This document shows, piece after piece, positions 1 through 5,911 of a DNA stretch of 8,906 bases (position 1 is the first letter of the stretch; each line of letters opens with the position of its first letter). The DNA is from CAYVLA01 sp964549615 [NCBI: uncultured Thermococci archaeon] (GTDB lineage Archaea; CAYQAE01; CAYVLA01). Under the pieces are notes generated by a model. It saw nothing but the letters and a program-made list of their open reading frames with translations, ran no database searches and was not told the DNA's origin. The stretch spans positions 1-8,906 of the forward strand of contig CAZJVP010000069.1 in the NCBI GenBank assembly GCA_964549615.1, in the 5' to 3' direction. The translations under genes were made by a program, and so were the position numbers.

Positions 1-301
1 TTCTCACGATGCCGTTCGAGTCCCTGACCACCCTGGTGGTCGCGTCCTCGCTCAAGACCTTCGCTTCGATGGGGGGCACATATGGGGTATTCGTGAAGCC
101 CGTCTGGACCTTGATCTCCGAATGGAACTGGAGTGGGGAGATCTGCCTGTCCATCTCGAAGTAGCGATCGGGATGGCCGACGAGCCCCTCCCCCTTCCAC
201 CTCTCGATGGTCTCGCCCCAGTAAGCGACGCACTCCCATCGAAACGGCCTGTCGGGGCTCCCGAACCTGAAGGTCTCAAGCAACCTCTCCCTGGCGTTCA
301 A
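1..301 (-). CDS. Uroporphyrinogen decarboxylase (URO-D)-like protein, N-terminal part (partial, runs off the left edge)
   Basis: The frame is open from a TTG at 301 to the window edge, about 100 codons, and is closed upstream by an in-frame TAG just beyond the TATA box. It begins LNARERLLETFRFGSPDRPF and continues with RWECVAYWGETIERWKGEGL. This matches the usual opening of URO-D-superfamily proteins: an N-terminal helix of the form (T/N)xRERxLxxxxxxxPDRxPxW, then a WxETxxRWxxEGL segment. Family members either decarboxylate uroporphyrinogen III or, in many archaea and anaerobes, transfer methyl groups from corrinoid proteins (MtaA/MtbA type). The visible part cannot separate these, but the PDRPFRWE style is more typical of the methyltransferase-like branch (inference). 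A TATA-like TTTATAG lies about 33 bases upstream and no Shine-Dalgarno is seen, so the message is probably nearly leaderless. The catalytic and zinc-binding region lies outside the window. Codon usage resembles the other chromosomal genes. Confidence 0.75.
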   Translation of the reverse strand, partial: MNARERLLETFRFGSPDRPFRWECVAYWGETIERWKGEGLVGHPDRYFEMDRQISPLQFHSEIKVQTGFTNTPYVPPIEAKVLSEDATTRVVRDSNGIVR

Positions 302-330
302 CCGAATCGACTGCGCCCGTCGGCGTAACG

Positions 331-338
331 TCTATAAA
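331..338 (-). promoter_or_regulatory. TATA box of the URO-D-like gene
   Basis: On the minus strand the sequence reads CGAAACGTTTATAGACG. The AT-rich core TTTATAGA stands in a GC-rich surrounding about 33 bases before the TTG start, the spacing expected of an archaeal TATA box with a very short leader. The purine-rich CGAAA before it is compatible with a BRE element. A GC palindrome (346-360) lies immediately upstream. Confidence 0.55.
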
Positions 339-345
339 CGTTTCG

Positions 346-360
346 GCCGGCCAGGCCGGC
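346..360. repeat. 15-base palindrome upstream of the URO-D-like promoter (possible operator)
   Basis: GCCGGCC and GGCCGGC form a perfect 7-base inverted repeat around one central base. It lies directly upstream of the TATA/BRE region of the minus-strand gene, where archaeal activators or repressors often bind. A similar CGGCC-N3-GGCCG palindrome lies at almost the same distance from the TATA box of the FrhB-like gene. In GC-rich DNA such short palindromes can arise by chance. Confidence 0.35.
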
Positions 361-498
361 TTGGGCCGGGACAACGCACGAAGAGCTATGATCGAAACCG
401 TCTGATCGCTTCCGCCCCCGCGGCCCTCGGCCAGGAGCCTGCTTTTCGGCCCGCCATCAGAGCATATCGCTGCGTTCGCTATGGAAGTTCGTTGGAGG

Positions 499-507
499 GT
501 TTTAAGT
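499..507 (+). promoter_or_regulatory. Probable TATA box of the 239-residue gene
   Basis: GTTTTAAGT is an AT-rich island about 55 bases before the TTG at 559. Transcription would start near 530 and leave a leader of roughly 28 bases containing AGGGAGGG (541-548), a good Shine-Dalgarno match about 10 bases before the start. The rest of the gap between the two divergent genes (361-498) holds nothing I can identify. Confidence 0.4.
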
Positions 508-558
508 TCCCCCGTTCCACAGGATGGCTGAGCCAAGCCCAGGGAGGGCCTTCTCGCG

Positions 559-1278
559 TTGAGCGCTACGGACCAGGCGCAAGCAAGCACGGGAATCGGG
601 CCAGCCAAGAAATCGTCGAGTCCGGGCAGTGAGCTTTTTGCATGGCCGGAAGGCTACGATCAGGAGTGTGCTGGGGCCTCGAGCGAGCCTGAAAGGGATC
701 TCTATAGGATGGCAACCTCCGCCGACCTTTACTCATTCCAGATCTCCCCAAGGGAGGCTTCGGGCTTTCCCGGCGAGCGCTTCAGCGGGGAAAGGGCCGG
801 CCGTGACAGGTTCCTGTCGGAAAGGGACAGACAGTACATCAAGGCCCTGGTGATCATGGGATACCAGGATGAGGCCGTCTGGCTGGTCCGAAAGGCGTAT
901 GCAAGCCGTCGGCAGGAACGGGATGCAGCGAGGACCAGGGAGGAACAAAGGCTCGGGCGCCCCGTCCTCCTCACGCGGTTTGACATCGACTACCTTGAAA
1001 CCCTGCTCCTCGTCGGTGACAGAAGGAACGCCCTGGACCTCTTTCTTCAGGCCATGGACGACTACCAGCTGAACGGACCCAACGCATCAGCGCCCCGGGA
1101 CTGTCACTGGCCGATGCTGGAGAAGGAATACAGGGAGGCGATCGAGGCCATAGAATCCGGAAAGCCCTCAAGCCCAAGCACGGACGGTGCTAAGCCGCGC
1201 CCCCGAGGGGGATCGTTGCGCTCCCTGTTCCAGCGGCTTTTCCGGCCAAGATCGCCGCCCAAACCAGCCCAGAAATAG
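559..1278 (+). CDS. Hypothetical protein with two TPR-like helical hairpins and a basic C-terminal tail
   Basis: I do not recognise a named family. The 239 residues split into a polar, probably disordered N-terminus (1-80), a helical core (85-200) and a short basic tail (about 207-239, rich in R, P and K, with an amphipathic SLRSLFQRLFRPR). Two segments of the core align: YIKALVIMGYQDEAVWLVRKA (93-113) and YLETLLLVGDRRNALDLFLQA (145-165). Tyr, Leu, Gly, Ala, Leu and Ala match in register, the pattern of a TPR-like helix-turn-helix repeat, which suggests a protein-binding scaffold. The start is TTG at 559, chosen because the frame closes at a TGA at 529-531 and AGGGAGGG precedes it; ATG at 709 (residue 51) is the alternative and would drop most of the disordered region. 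There is no signal peptide or membrane helix. It stands alone, divergent from the URO-D-like gene and convergent with the cobalamin adenosyltransferase gene 74 bases away. Confidence 0.65.
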   Translation: MSATDQAQASTGIGPAKKSSSPGSELFAWPEGYDQECAGASSEPERDLYRMATSADLYSFQISPREASGFPGERFSGERAGRDRFLSERDRQYIKALVIMGYQDEAVWLVRKAYASRRQERDAARTREEQRLGRPVLLTRFDIDYLETLLLVGDRRNALDLFLQAMDDYQLNGPNASAPRDCHWPMLEKEYREAIEAIESGKPSSPSTDGAKPRPRGGSLRSLFQRLFRPRSPPKPAQK

Positions 1279-1352
1279 CAGAGCGAAGGCCCGCGAACGT
1301 AGATCCTCCAGACCGAAAGTCGCCCCGTGAACTGCGCTAACGGAGGCAGCCC

Positions 1353-1883
1353 TCAGTACTCCAGCCCCTCTCTCGGCCCAACGCCCGCGCGCATCGGATG
1401 CCTGATCTCGTGCATCTCGGTTACCAGGTCCGCAATGGCAGCTACCTCGGCGGGGACCTTCCTCCCGGTGATCACCAGCACGGTCGCAGGGTCGGCCCTG
1501 GCGATGAGGTCCAGCACGTCCCCAACCCCAACGAGGCCGATGCTTGCGGCAAGCCCAAGCTCATCCAGTATCAGAAGGTCGGGCTTTCCGAGCAACGCGC
1601 CGCGCGCAAATTCGAGGCCCTCCCTGGCGAGTCGATAATCCTCCGGGGTCGGATGCGCGAGGTCCATCAGCTCTCTCCTGCCGAACTGCCGGATCTCCAG
1701 CCCTGGCGAAAGCCGCCTGGCAGCCCTGTACTCGCCGATATCCTGCCTGCCCTTCATGAACTGAACCACCACGACCTTCTTCCCGTGGCCGATGGACCTG
1801 AGCGCAAGCCCAAAGGCCGCCATCGTCTTCCCCTGCCCGGTCCCCATGTAGACGTGCACCCTGGGCCGGGTTGGGGTTTTCAT
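1353..1883 (-). CDS. cobO: Cob(I)yrinic acid a,c-diamide adenosyltransferase (CobO/BtuR/CobA family)
   Basis: This cytoplasmic enzyme transfers the 5'-deoxyadenosyl group of ATP to reduced corrinoid cobalt, giving adenosylcobalamin or its precursors. From the ATG at 1883 it has 176 residues, the usual length. The family marks are all present: P-loop GTGQGKT at 14-20, the strand VVVVQFMKG (about 37-45), LLILDELGLA with the Walker-B-like acidic pair (about 104-113), VLVITGR (about 135-141), and the C-terminal block DLVTEMHEIRHPMRAGVGPR leading to GLEY. The ATG was chosen over a TTG three bases earlier because it has the better codon and keeps a GAGGCGG ribosome-binding site 5 bases upstream. 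The gene begins only 9 bases after the stop of the class II ribonucleotide reductase gene, so both are almost certainly on one message. The reductase needs adenosylcobalamin, so the enzyme supplying the cofactor is co-transcribed with its consumer. Confidence 0.95.
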   Translation of the reverse strand: MKTPTRPRVHVYMGTGQGKTMAAFGLALRSIGHGKKVVVVQFMKGRQDIGEYRAARRLSPGLEIRQFGRRELMDLAHPTPEDYRLAREGLEFARGALLGKPDLLILDELGLAASIGLVGVGDVLDLIARADPATVLVITGRKVPAEVAAIADLVTEMHEIRHPMRAGVGPREGLEY

Positions 1884-1892
1884 CAAACCGCC

Positions 1893-3980
1893 TCAGAACG
1901 GGCACTCCCCGGTTGGGCAGCCTCCGCTGTACTCGGAATCTGCGCTGCTCACCTCGCGCCCGCCTCCCGTGTAGAGTACCTGTTCGGCCCGGCTGCCGTA
2001 CCTGTAGACCGTGATTCCCTTGCATTTCAGGCGATGGGCCATCTGGAAGACCGTCCTGACGTCGTCAAGGCTGGCATCCTGCGGCAGGTTCACGGTCTTG
2101 GACACGGCGTTGTCAACGTGGCGCTGGAAGGCGGCCTGCATCTTCACATGCCACTCGGGCGCGATCTCAAACGCGGTCACGAACAATCTCCTAAACCTCT
2201 CCGGAACCTCCTTGATCGACCCAACCGTGCCGACCCTCGCGATCCTTGCCATCAGGTCGCGGCTGTAGAATCCTTCCGCCTTGGCGACTTCCTCGAAGAC
2301 GGGGTTTACCTCAACGAGCTGGGTGTTCATGACGCGTCGAACGAAGGCAACTCCGAAGAGTGGTTCTATGCCGCTAGAGGTTCCGGCGATGATGCTGATC
2401 GTCCCCGTCGGCGCGATCGTCGTGACGGTGGCATTCCTCAGCGGCGGGCCCCTCGAATAGATGCTGGCATCGAAGTTGGGGAAGGCCCCACGGGCTTCGG
2501 CCAACTCCCTTGAGGCGTCCCTGCCTTCCTCTGCTATGAACCCCATTATCCTGTCCGCCTGGTCCAGCGCCTCGCTGGTGTCGTAGGGTATTCCCAGCTT
2601 TAGCAAAAGGTCCGCGAAGCCCATCACGCCCAGCCCTATCTTCCTGTTGCCCTTCGCCATCCTCGATGCGGCCGGGATGGGATACCTGTTGATGTCCAGC
2701 ACGTTGTCCAGGAAGTGCACCGCGGTCCTAACCAGTTCGCCAAGCAGGTCCCAGTCGATCCCGTCCTTGCGATGCACCTTGGACAGGTTGATGGACCCCA
2801 GCGTGCAGGACTCGTAGGGGAGCAGGGGGACCTCTCCACACGGATTCGTCGCCTCGATCCTCCCCAGCTCAGGCGTGGGGTTATGTCGGTTGATCTCGTC
2901 GATGAAGACCATGCCGGGGTCGCCCGTCCTCCAGGCCATCGACACGATCATGTCGAAGATGTCCCTCGCCCGGACCGTCTTCACCTCCCGGCCGTTCCGA
3001 GGGTTGACCAGAGGGTACTCATCTCCGTTCTGCACCTTCCGCATGAACTCGTCGGTCACGGAGACCGATAGGTTGAAGTTGGTCAGAGCCCCCTCCTTTG
3101 CCTTCGCTCCTATGAACTCGACGATGTCGGGGTGGTCGACGGAAAGGATGCCCATGTTGGCGCCGCGCCGTCTGCCCCCCTGCTTGACGACCTCCGTCGC
3201 GACGTCGAAGATCCTCATGAAGGAGATCGGCCCCGATGCAACGCCCTTGGTCGATCTGACGATGTCGCCGGCCGGCCGCAGCTTCGAGAACGAGAAGCCA
3301 GTTCCCCCTCCGGACTGGTGGATGAGGGCCATGTCCCGGACCGCGCCGAAGATGCTCTTCATCGAGTCCTCGACGGGGATGACGAAGCAGGCTGCAAGCT
3401 GTCCAAGCCTTGTGCCGGCGTTCATCAGGGTGGGCGAGTTCGGGAGGAAATACAAGCCGGCCATGGCGCTGTAAAACTTTTGCTCGACCTTGGAGAGATC
3501 GGCCCTGGGCTGGTAGAGGCGATCCGCCTTCGAGACGGCCTTGGCAACCCGCCGGAACATCTGGGCCGGCGTTTCGATGACCCTGCCCTCCTCGTCCCTC
3601 GCAAGGTACCTCCTCTCCAGGACGTGGACGGCGTTCACCGACAGCTTCAGCTCATCCGAAACGCCCATGAGGGCTTTAGCCTCCCTGATCTCAGCCCTGC
3701 GGTGGCGGTAGAGGATGTACGCCTTGGCCACCTCGGCGAGGCCCCTCTCCATGAGCACCCTCTCCACGATGTCTTGAACATCCTCGACGCCGGGTATGGA
3801 GAGTTTGTGTTCGGCCTGCACGCGGGCCACGACCTCGGCCCCGAGGCTCTTGGCAAGGTCAAGATCCTTCCTTCCCGTGGCCGCCATCGCCTTCTGTATC
3901 GCCCCCACGATCCTGGCTGGATCGAACGGGACCAGCCGTCCATCGCGCTTGCGTATCAATGCCCCCTTCTTCGTTCTCAT
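1893..3980 (-). CDS. nrdJ: Adenosylcobalamin-dependent (class II) ribonucleoside-diphosphate reductase
   Basis: It reduces ribonucleotides to deoxyribonucleotides using a thiyl radical generated by adenosylcobalamin, so needs neither oxygen nor an iron-dimer subunit. The 695 residues start with an ATP-cone (about 5-95: RKRDGRLVPFDPARI), the allosteric site for ATP/dATP. The catalytic barrel follows, with Cys198 (AACF) and Cys392 (SCTLGSIN) as the likely redox pair, and NPCGE at 379-383 carrying Asn379, the radical Cys381 and Glu383. Other family marks are FLPNSPTLMNAG (178-189), GGGTGFSFSKLRP (224-236), GVMGFADLLLKLGIPYDTSE (451-470) and ATVTTIAPTGTISIIAGTSSGIEP (517-540). A C-terminal pair, Cys688 and Cys693 (CPTGECPF), probably shuttles electrons from thioredoxin or glutaredoxin to the active site. 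The ATG at 3980 lies about 27 bases from a TATA box, so translation is probably leaderless. It heads the operon with cobO. The spacing of the five catalytic residues agrees with characterised class II enzymes, and the gene looks intact. Confidence 0.97.
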   Translation of the reverse strand: MRTKKGALIRKRDGRLVPFDPARIVGAIQKAMAATGRKDLDLAKSLGAEVVARVQAEHKLSIPGVEDVQDIVERVLMERGLAEVAKAYILYRHRRAEIREAKALMGVSDELKLSVNAVHVLERRYLARDEEGRVIETPAQMFRRVAKAVSKADRLYQPRADLSKVEQKFYSAMAGLYFLPNSPTLMNAGTRLGQLAACFVIPVEDSMKSIFGAVRDMALIHQSGGGTGFSFSKLRPAGDIVRSTKGVASGPISFMRIFDVATEVVKQGGRRRGANMGILSVDHPDIVEFIGAKAKEGALTNFNLSVSVTDEFMRKVQNGDEYPLVNPRNGREVKTVRARDIFDMIVSMAWRTGDPGMVFIDEINRHNPTPELGRIEATNPCGEVPLLPYESCTLGSINLSKVHRKDGIDWDLLGELVRTAVHFLDNVLDINRYPIPAASRMAKGNRKIGLGVMGFADLLLKLGIPYDTSEALDQADRIMGFIAEEGRDASRELAEARGAFPNFDASIYSRGPPLRNATVTTIAPTGTISIIAGTSSGIEPLFGVAFVRRVMNTQLVEVNPVFEEVAKAEGFYSRDLMARIARVGTVGSIKEVPERFRRLFVTAFEIAPEWHVKMQAAFQRHVDNAVSKTVNLPQDASLDDVRTVFQMAHRLKCKGITVYRYGSRAEQVLYTGGGREVSSADSEYSGGCPTGECPF

Positions 3981-3999
3981 GCTTCATGCGGAGGACGGG

Positions 4000-4012
4000 C
4001 ATCTATATAAAA
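4000..4012 (-). promoter_or_regulatory. TATA box of the nrdJ-cobO operon
   Basis: On the minus strand the sequence TTTTTATATAGATG forms the strongest TATA-like element in the window, centred about 27 bases before the ATG at 3980. That spacing places the transcription start at or within a few bases of the start codon. It implies the operon has its own promoter and does not depend on read-through from the FrhB-like gene 147 bases upstream. Confidence 0.7.
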
Positions 4013-4085
4013 AGCTCCCAATACGTCCGTGCATTCCGTTGGAGGCCCAACCTCAAGCCCAAACTGGCGCCGCGGGTTGATGGGC

Positions 4086-4100
4086 CCCAAGCTGCTTGGG
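4086..4100. repeat. Short hairpin downstream of the FrhB-like gene
   Basis: CCCAAG and CTTGGG form a 6-base stem with a 3-base loop, 28 bases beyond the stop of the FrhB-like gene on the minus strand. It is not followed by a T run, so it is not a classical terminator, but it could mark or protect the 3' end of that message. The rest of the gap up to the nrdJ promoter is featureless. Confidence 0.25.
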
Positions 4101-4127
4101 AAAGACGAATAGCGGGAAGACGCTAGC

Positions 4128-5264
4128 CTACTTCTCCTCCGCACCCTCGTCGGCCGGGATCTCCACCGATCTGAGCGGCAGGGCGGCCTCCTTGCTCATG
4201 ATCTCGATGAGCTTCAGGTTCCCCCTCCTCCTCTTGGAGGCGGACATCCGCCTGAGCGTCTTGGGCTTGGTGAGTTGTGCCGTCTCCAGGACGCCTTCGT
4301 CCAGCAACGCCTTGAGGATCGCTTCCCCCTTCGCTGTCCGGGTTATGACCGTGCACCAGCCTTCCGGCGCCCCGACAGCCCCGACAGATATGTCGGCGAA
4401 CTCGGCCGTGAAGTCGCGGCAGGGAAGGCATCCGGGGTTAACGACGGGGCTCAACTGCCGGAGGGGGATCTCGTGGACCTCTTCGCCGGCCAGGACCCTG
4501 AACGTGCCCTTGATGTTGAGCTTGGTGATCTTGTACGGGTCGATTCCCCTGCCGGGCAAGAACTCTGTGATCAGACGCTGGCAGAAGTTCTCGCTGCAGA
4601 ACAGGCCGACCGTGTAGGCCACCCTCTGCGTCAGGCTCTTGGGGCCGTAGAACTCAAGCTTCCTGAAGGCCGCGATGTGGCAAGGAAGCCCGACTAATGC
4701 CAACTTTCCCAACTTCTCTTGCCTTGCCCACCTGAGCGCGACCAGGTTGGGCGACAGGTTGTACTTGGATCTGCAGGCGCGCCTTGCATCCTCCCAGCTT
4801 CTTGCCAGAAAAGGGGAGCCGACGAACCTTTCGTCGCCAAGGCAGACCGCAGCGCCGTTGATATCGTTCTTTTGGAACGCGTGTTTGAGTATGGCCGACA
4901 CAACCCCCCCATCCTGGGCGATCGCCTGCAACTCCGGGTCCTTGGCCCTCGCCGCCAGAACTCGGATGTGGTGGCCCAGCTCGTCCTTCTCCCCCTCGAA
5001 GAGGGCCTTCTCCACCTCCTCGGCGTTGAGGAAGCTCCGCGGGCAGTGTATCGCGCAAAGGCCGCAGGGCACGCATTCGGCCCCTCCTTTGAGGCGTGGG
5101 AGCCCGTCCGGCCCGAACTCTATCGCGTCCCTCGGGCATACGGCCGAGCAAGCGCCGCAGCCCGAGCAGAGTTTCCTGAGAATGATCTCATTCTTCAGGC
5201 CCTCGAAGCCTTGCTTCTTCATCCGATCCTTGAAATCCTGAAGTATCGCGCCTTCGGCACTCAT
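4128..5264 (-). CDS. Coenzyme F420 hydrogenase/dehydrogenase beta subunit (FrhB) family iron-sulfur flavoprotein
   Basis: FrhB-family proteins pass electrons between coenzyme F420 (or ferredoxin) and a partner enzyme through FAD and iron-sulfur clusters. The 378 residues open with a two-cluster ferredoxin domain: CxxCxxCxxxC at Cys33/36/39/43, followed by a Pro, and a second set at Cys64/67/70/74. The FrhB N- and C-terminal domains follow, with DGGVVSAILKHAF (118-130), the hallmark GLPCHIAAFRKL (192-203), GLFCSENFC (220-228) and NPGCLPCRDFTAEFADISVG (276-295). The extra cysteines 195, 228, 279 and 282 could hold a further cluster, as in related proteins. The ATG at 5264 is the first start after an in-frame TAA. 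Length is normal for versions with an N-terminal ferredoxin domain. No hydrogenase large or small subunit, Fpo, heterodisulfide reductase or sulfite reductase gene lies next to it, so its partner is unknown. F420 versus ferredoxin specificity cannot be read from the sequence. It is soluble, with no membrane segment. Confidence 0.9.
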   Translation of the reverse strand: MSAEGAILQDFKDRMKKQGFEGLKNEIILRKLCSGCGACSAVCPRDAIEFGPDGLPRLKGGAECVPCGLCAIHCPRSFLNAEEVEKALFEGEKDELGHHIRVLAARAKDPELQAIAQDGGVVSAILKHAFQKNDINGAAVCLGDERFVGSPFLARSWEDARRACRSKYNLSPNLVALRWARQEKLGKLALVGLPCHIAAFRKLEFYGPKSLTQRVAYTVGLFCSENFCQRLITEFLPGRGIDPYKITKLNIKGTFRVLAGEEVHEIPLRQLSPVVNPGCLPCRDFTAEFADISVGAVGAPEGWCTVITRTAKGEAILKALLDEGVLETAQLTKPKTLRRMSASKRRRGNLKLIEIMSKEAALPLRSVEIPADEGAEEK

Positions 5265-5328
5265 GCACGCCAGCCTCTTGGCACCCTTTCTGCATCCACG
5301 CCGCGCTGGGCCTTAGCGCATCGGTGAT

Positions 5329-5337
5329 CATAAATAT
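5329..5337 (-). promoter_or_regulatory. Probable TATA box of the FrhB-like gene
   Basis: On the minus strand, CAGATATTTATGATC gives an AT-rich core about 68 bases before the ATG at 5264. Transcription would start near 5306, leaving a leader of roughly 40 bases with only a weak GAGG ribosome-binding motif. This differs from the near-leaderless nrdJ and URO-D-like promoters. A CGGCC-ATC-GGCCG palindrome lies just upstream. Confidence 0.45.
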
Positions 5338-5342
5338 CTGTC

Positions 5343-5355
5343 CGGCCGATGGCCG
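5343..5355. repeat. Palindrome upstream of the FrhB-like promoter (possible operator)
   Basis: CGGCC and GGCCG are separated by three bases. The inner half-site lies 8 bases from the TTTAT core of the FrhB-like promoter. The palindrome at 346-360 contains the same half-sites and sits 9 bases from the TTTATA core of the URO-D-like promoter. The remaining sequence between the two divergent promoters (5356-5428) shows nothing further. Confidence 0.35.
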
Positions 5356-5434
5356 CCCCGCAGGGGTGCGCCCCATTCGACTCGACGAACTCCCCGCCCC
5401 GTTTCGCTAACTCGCACATGGGGGGTCCGAACGT

Positions 5435-5444
5435 TCTTTTTAAG
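5435..5444 (+). promoter_or_regulatory. TATA box of the 68-residue small gene
   Basis: TCTTTTTAAG is an isolated AT-rich element in GC-rich DNA, centred 30 bases before the ATG at 5470. That is the spacing of an archaeal leaderless promoter. A small palindrome, GAACGTTC (5429-5436), overlaps its upstream edge. Confidence 0.55.
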
Positions 5445-5469
5445 CTGCCAAGAAGCCAGCCCGAGTTCG

Positions 5470-5676
5470 ATGAGATCCACAACACAAACTTTGGGCCGGA
5501 GCACCTCACGATCCAAGCCTGATACCTTCTGGCGAAACACGGCAGCCAGGCTGCGCGGCTACCTTGAGAAGAGGCGGCTGCCCTACATCCTTGAAAGGGA
5601 GGGCGAGACCATCGTGCTGTTGCTGAACGGCGAAGCGGCAAGACGGGGATGCGGACAGTCGCAGGGCTGCGCTTGA
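5470..5676 (+). CDS. Small hypothetical protein (68 residues) with a C-terminal cysteine pair
   Basis: No family is recognised. The case for a real gene is positional and compositional: the ATG lies 30 bases from a clear TATA box, matching the other leaderless genes here. The central segment RLRGYLEKRRLPYILEREGE (28-47), followed by TIVLLLNGEAARR (48-60), reads like an amphipathic helix followed by beta strands, not like random translation. The N-terminal 20 residues are rich in Ser, Thr and Arg. The C-terminus carries CGQSQGC, two cysteines five residues apart just before the final Ala, which could bind a metal or form a redox disulfide. It has no signal peptide or membrane helix. It is divergent from the FrhB-like gene and upstream of the tRNA gene, with AT-rich ATTTTTC right after its stop. 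The first 15 or so residues could be wrong if a downstream start is used. Confidence 0.5.
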   Translation: MRSTTQTLGRSTSRSKPDTFWRNTAARLRGYLEKRRLPYILEREGETIVLLLNGEAARRGCGQSQGCA

Positions 5677-5677
5677 T

Positions 5678-5687
5678 CATATTTTTC
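5678..5687 (+). promoter_or_regulatory. AT-rich element: probable tRNA promoter and/or T-rich terminator of the small gene
   Basis: TCATATTTTT lies about 32 bases before the mature 5' end of tRNA-Ser, at the position of an archaeal TATA box, and directly after the stop of the 68-residue gene. T runs terminate transcription in archaea without needing a hairpin, so the same bases may also end the upstream message. Confidence 0.4.
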
Positions 5688-5714
5688 AGACCCTGCGCCT
5701 TGACTGCCCAGCAG

Positions 5715-5798
5715 GCCGGGGTAGCCTAGCCTGGTAAGGCGACAGATTCGAGATCTGTTGCTCTTCGGAGCTCGTGGGTTCAAATCCTGCCCCCGGCG
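5715..5798 (+). tRNA. tRNA-Ser (anticodon CGA)
   Basis: A complete class II cloverleaf can be drawn. The acceptor stem GCCGGGG (5715-5721) pairs with CCCCGGC (5791-5797). The D stem is GCCT/AGGC (5724-5727, 5737-5740). The anticodon stem ACAGA/TCTGT (5742-5746, 5754-5758) encloses the 7-base loop TTCGAGA, with anticodon CGA at 5749-5751. A long variable arm GCTC-TTCG-GAGC (5760-5771) is present. The T stem 5774-5778/5786-5790 has two G-T pairs around TTCAAAT. The discriminator base is G, as expected for serine. It reads codon UCG. There is no intron, and CCA is not encoded (GCA follows), as is common in archaea. The sequence to its right looks foreign, so this gene may mark an integration site, but no copy of its 3' end is found elsewhere in the window. 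Confidence 0.97.
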
Positions 5799-5883
5799 CA
5801 TTCATGCTGGCAGGTGTATGTCTCGACGACGTTATGCGGGCCGGCTGATTGAGAAAGGAGCCGTCCTCGTCATGCCTCGTATA

Positions 5884-5902
5884 GAGTCAAACCTCTTGAC
5901 TC
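5884..5902. repeat. Inverted repeat (hairpin 1) between tRNA-Ser and the nuclease gene
   Basis: GAGTCAA and TTGACTC form a perfect 7-base stem around ACCTC. It is the first of two hairpins only 9 bases apart in the otherwise gene-free 5799-6097 interval. It could be part of a bidirectional transcription end between the convergent tRNA and nuclease genes, a protein-binding site, or a relic of an inserted element. Confidence 0.45.
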
Positions 5903-5911
5903 CATTTCTGC

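Noticed and set aside
276-608. Minus-strand 110-residue frame overlapping the URO-D-like start and the 239-residue gene
   Set aside because: It is antisense to the start of a better gene and out of frame with the recognisable URO-D N-terminus. Its composition is that of a GC-rich shadow frame.
1398-2513. Long plus-strand frame of 371 residues
   Set aside because: It lies entirely opposite cobO and nrdJ, both confirmed by motifs. Its length reflects codon bias on the other strand and no domain is visible.
3132-4010. Plus-strand frame of 292 residues
   Set aside because: It is antisense to nrdJ, whose catalytic motifs are unmistakable. The protein is rich in H, R, D and G without structure.
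4719-5327. Plus-strand frames opposite the FrhB-like gene
   Set aside because: The minus strand carries clear ferredoxin and FrhB motifs; the plus frames are shadows.
5774-5798. Possible att site: a second copy of the tRNA-Ser 3' end inside the window
   Set aside because: I looked for repeats of GGGTTCAAATCCTGC and CCCCCGGC to the right of the tRNA and found no convincing match, so no island boundary can be placed.
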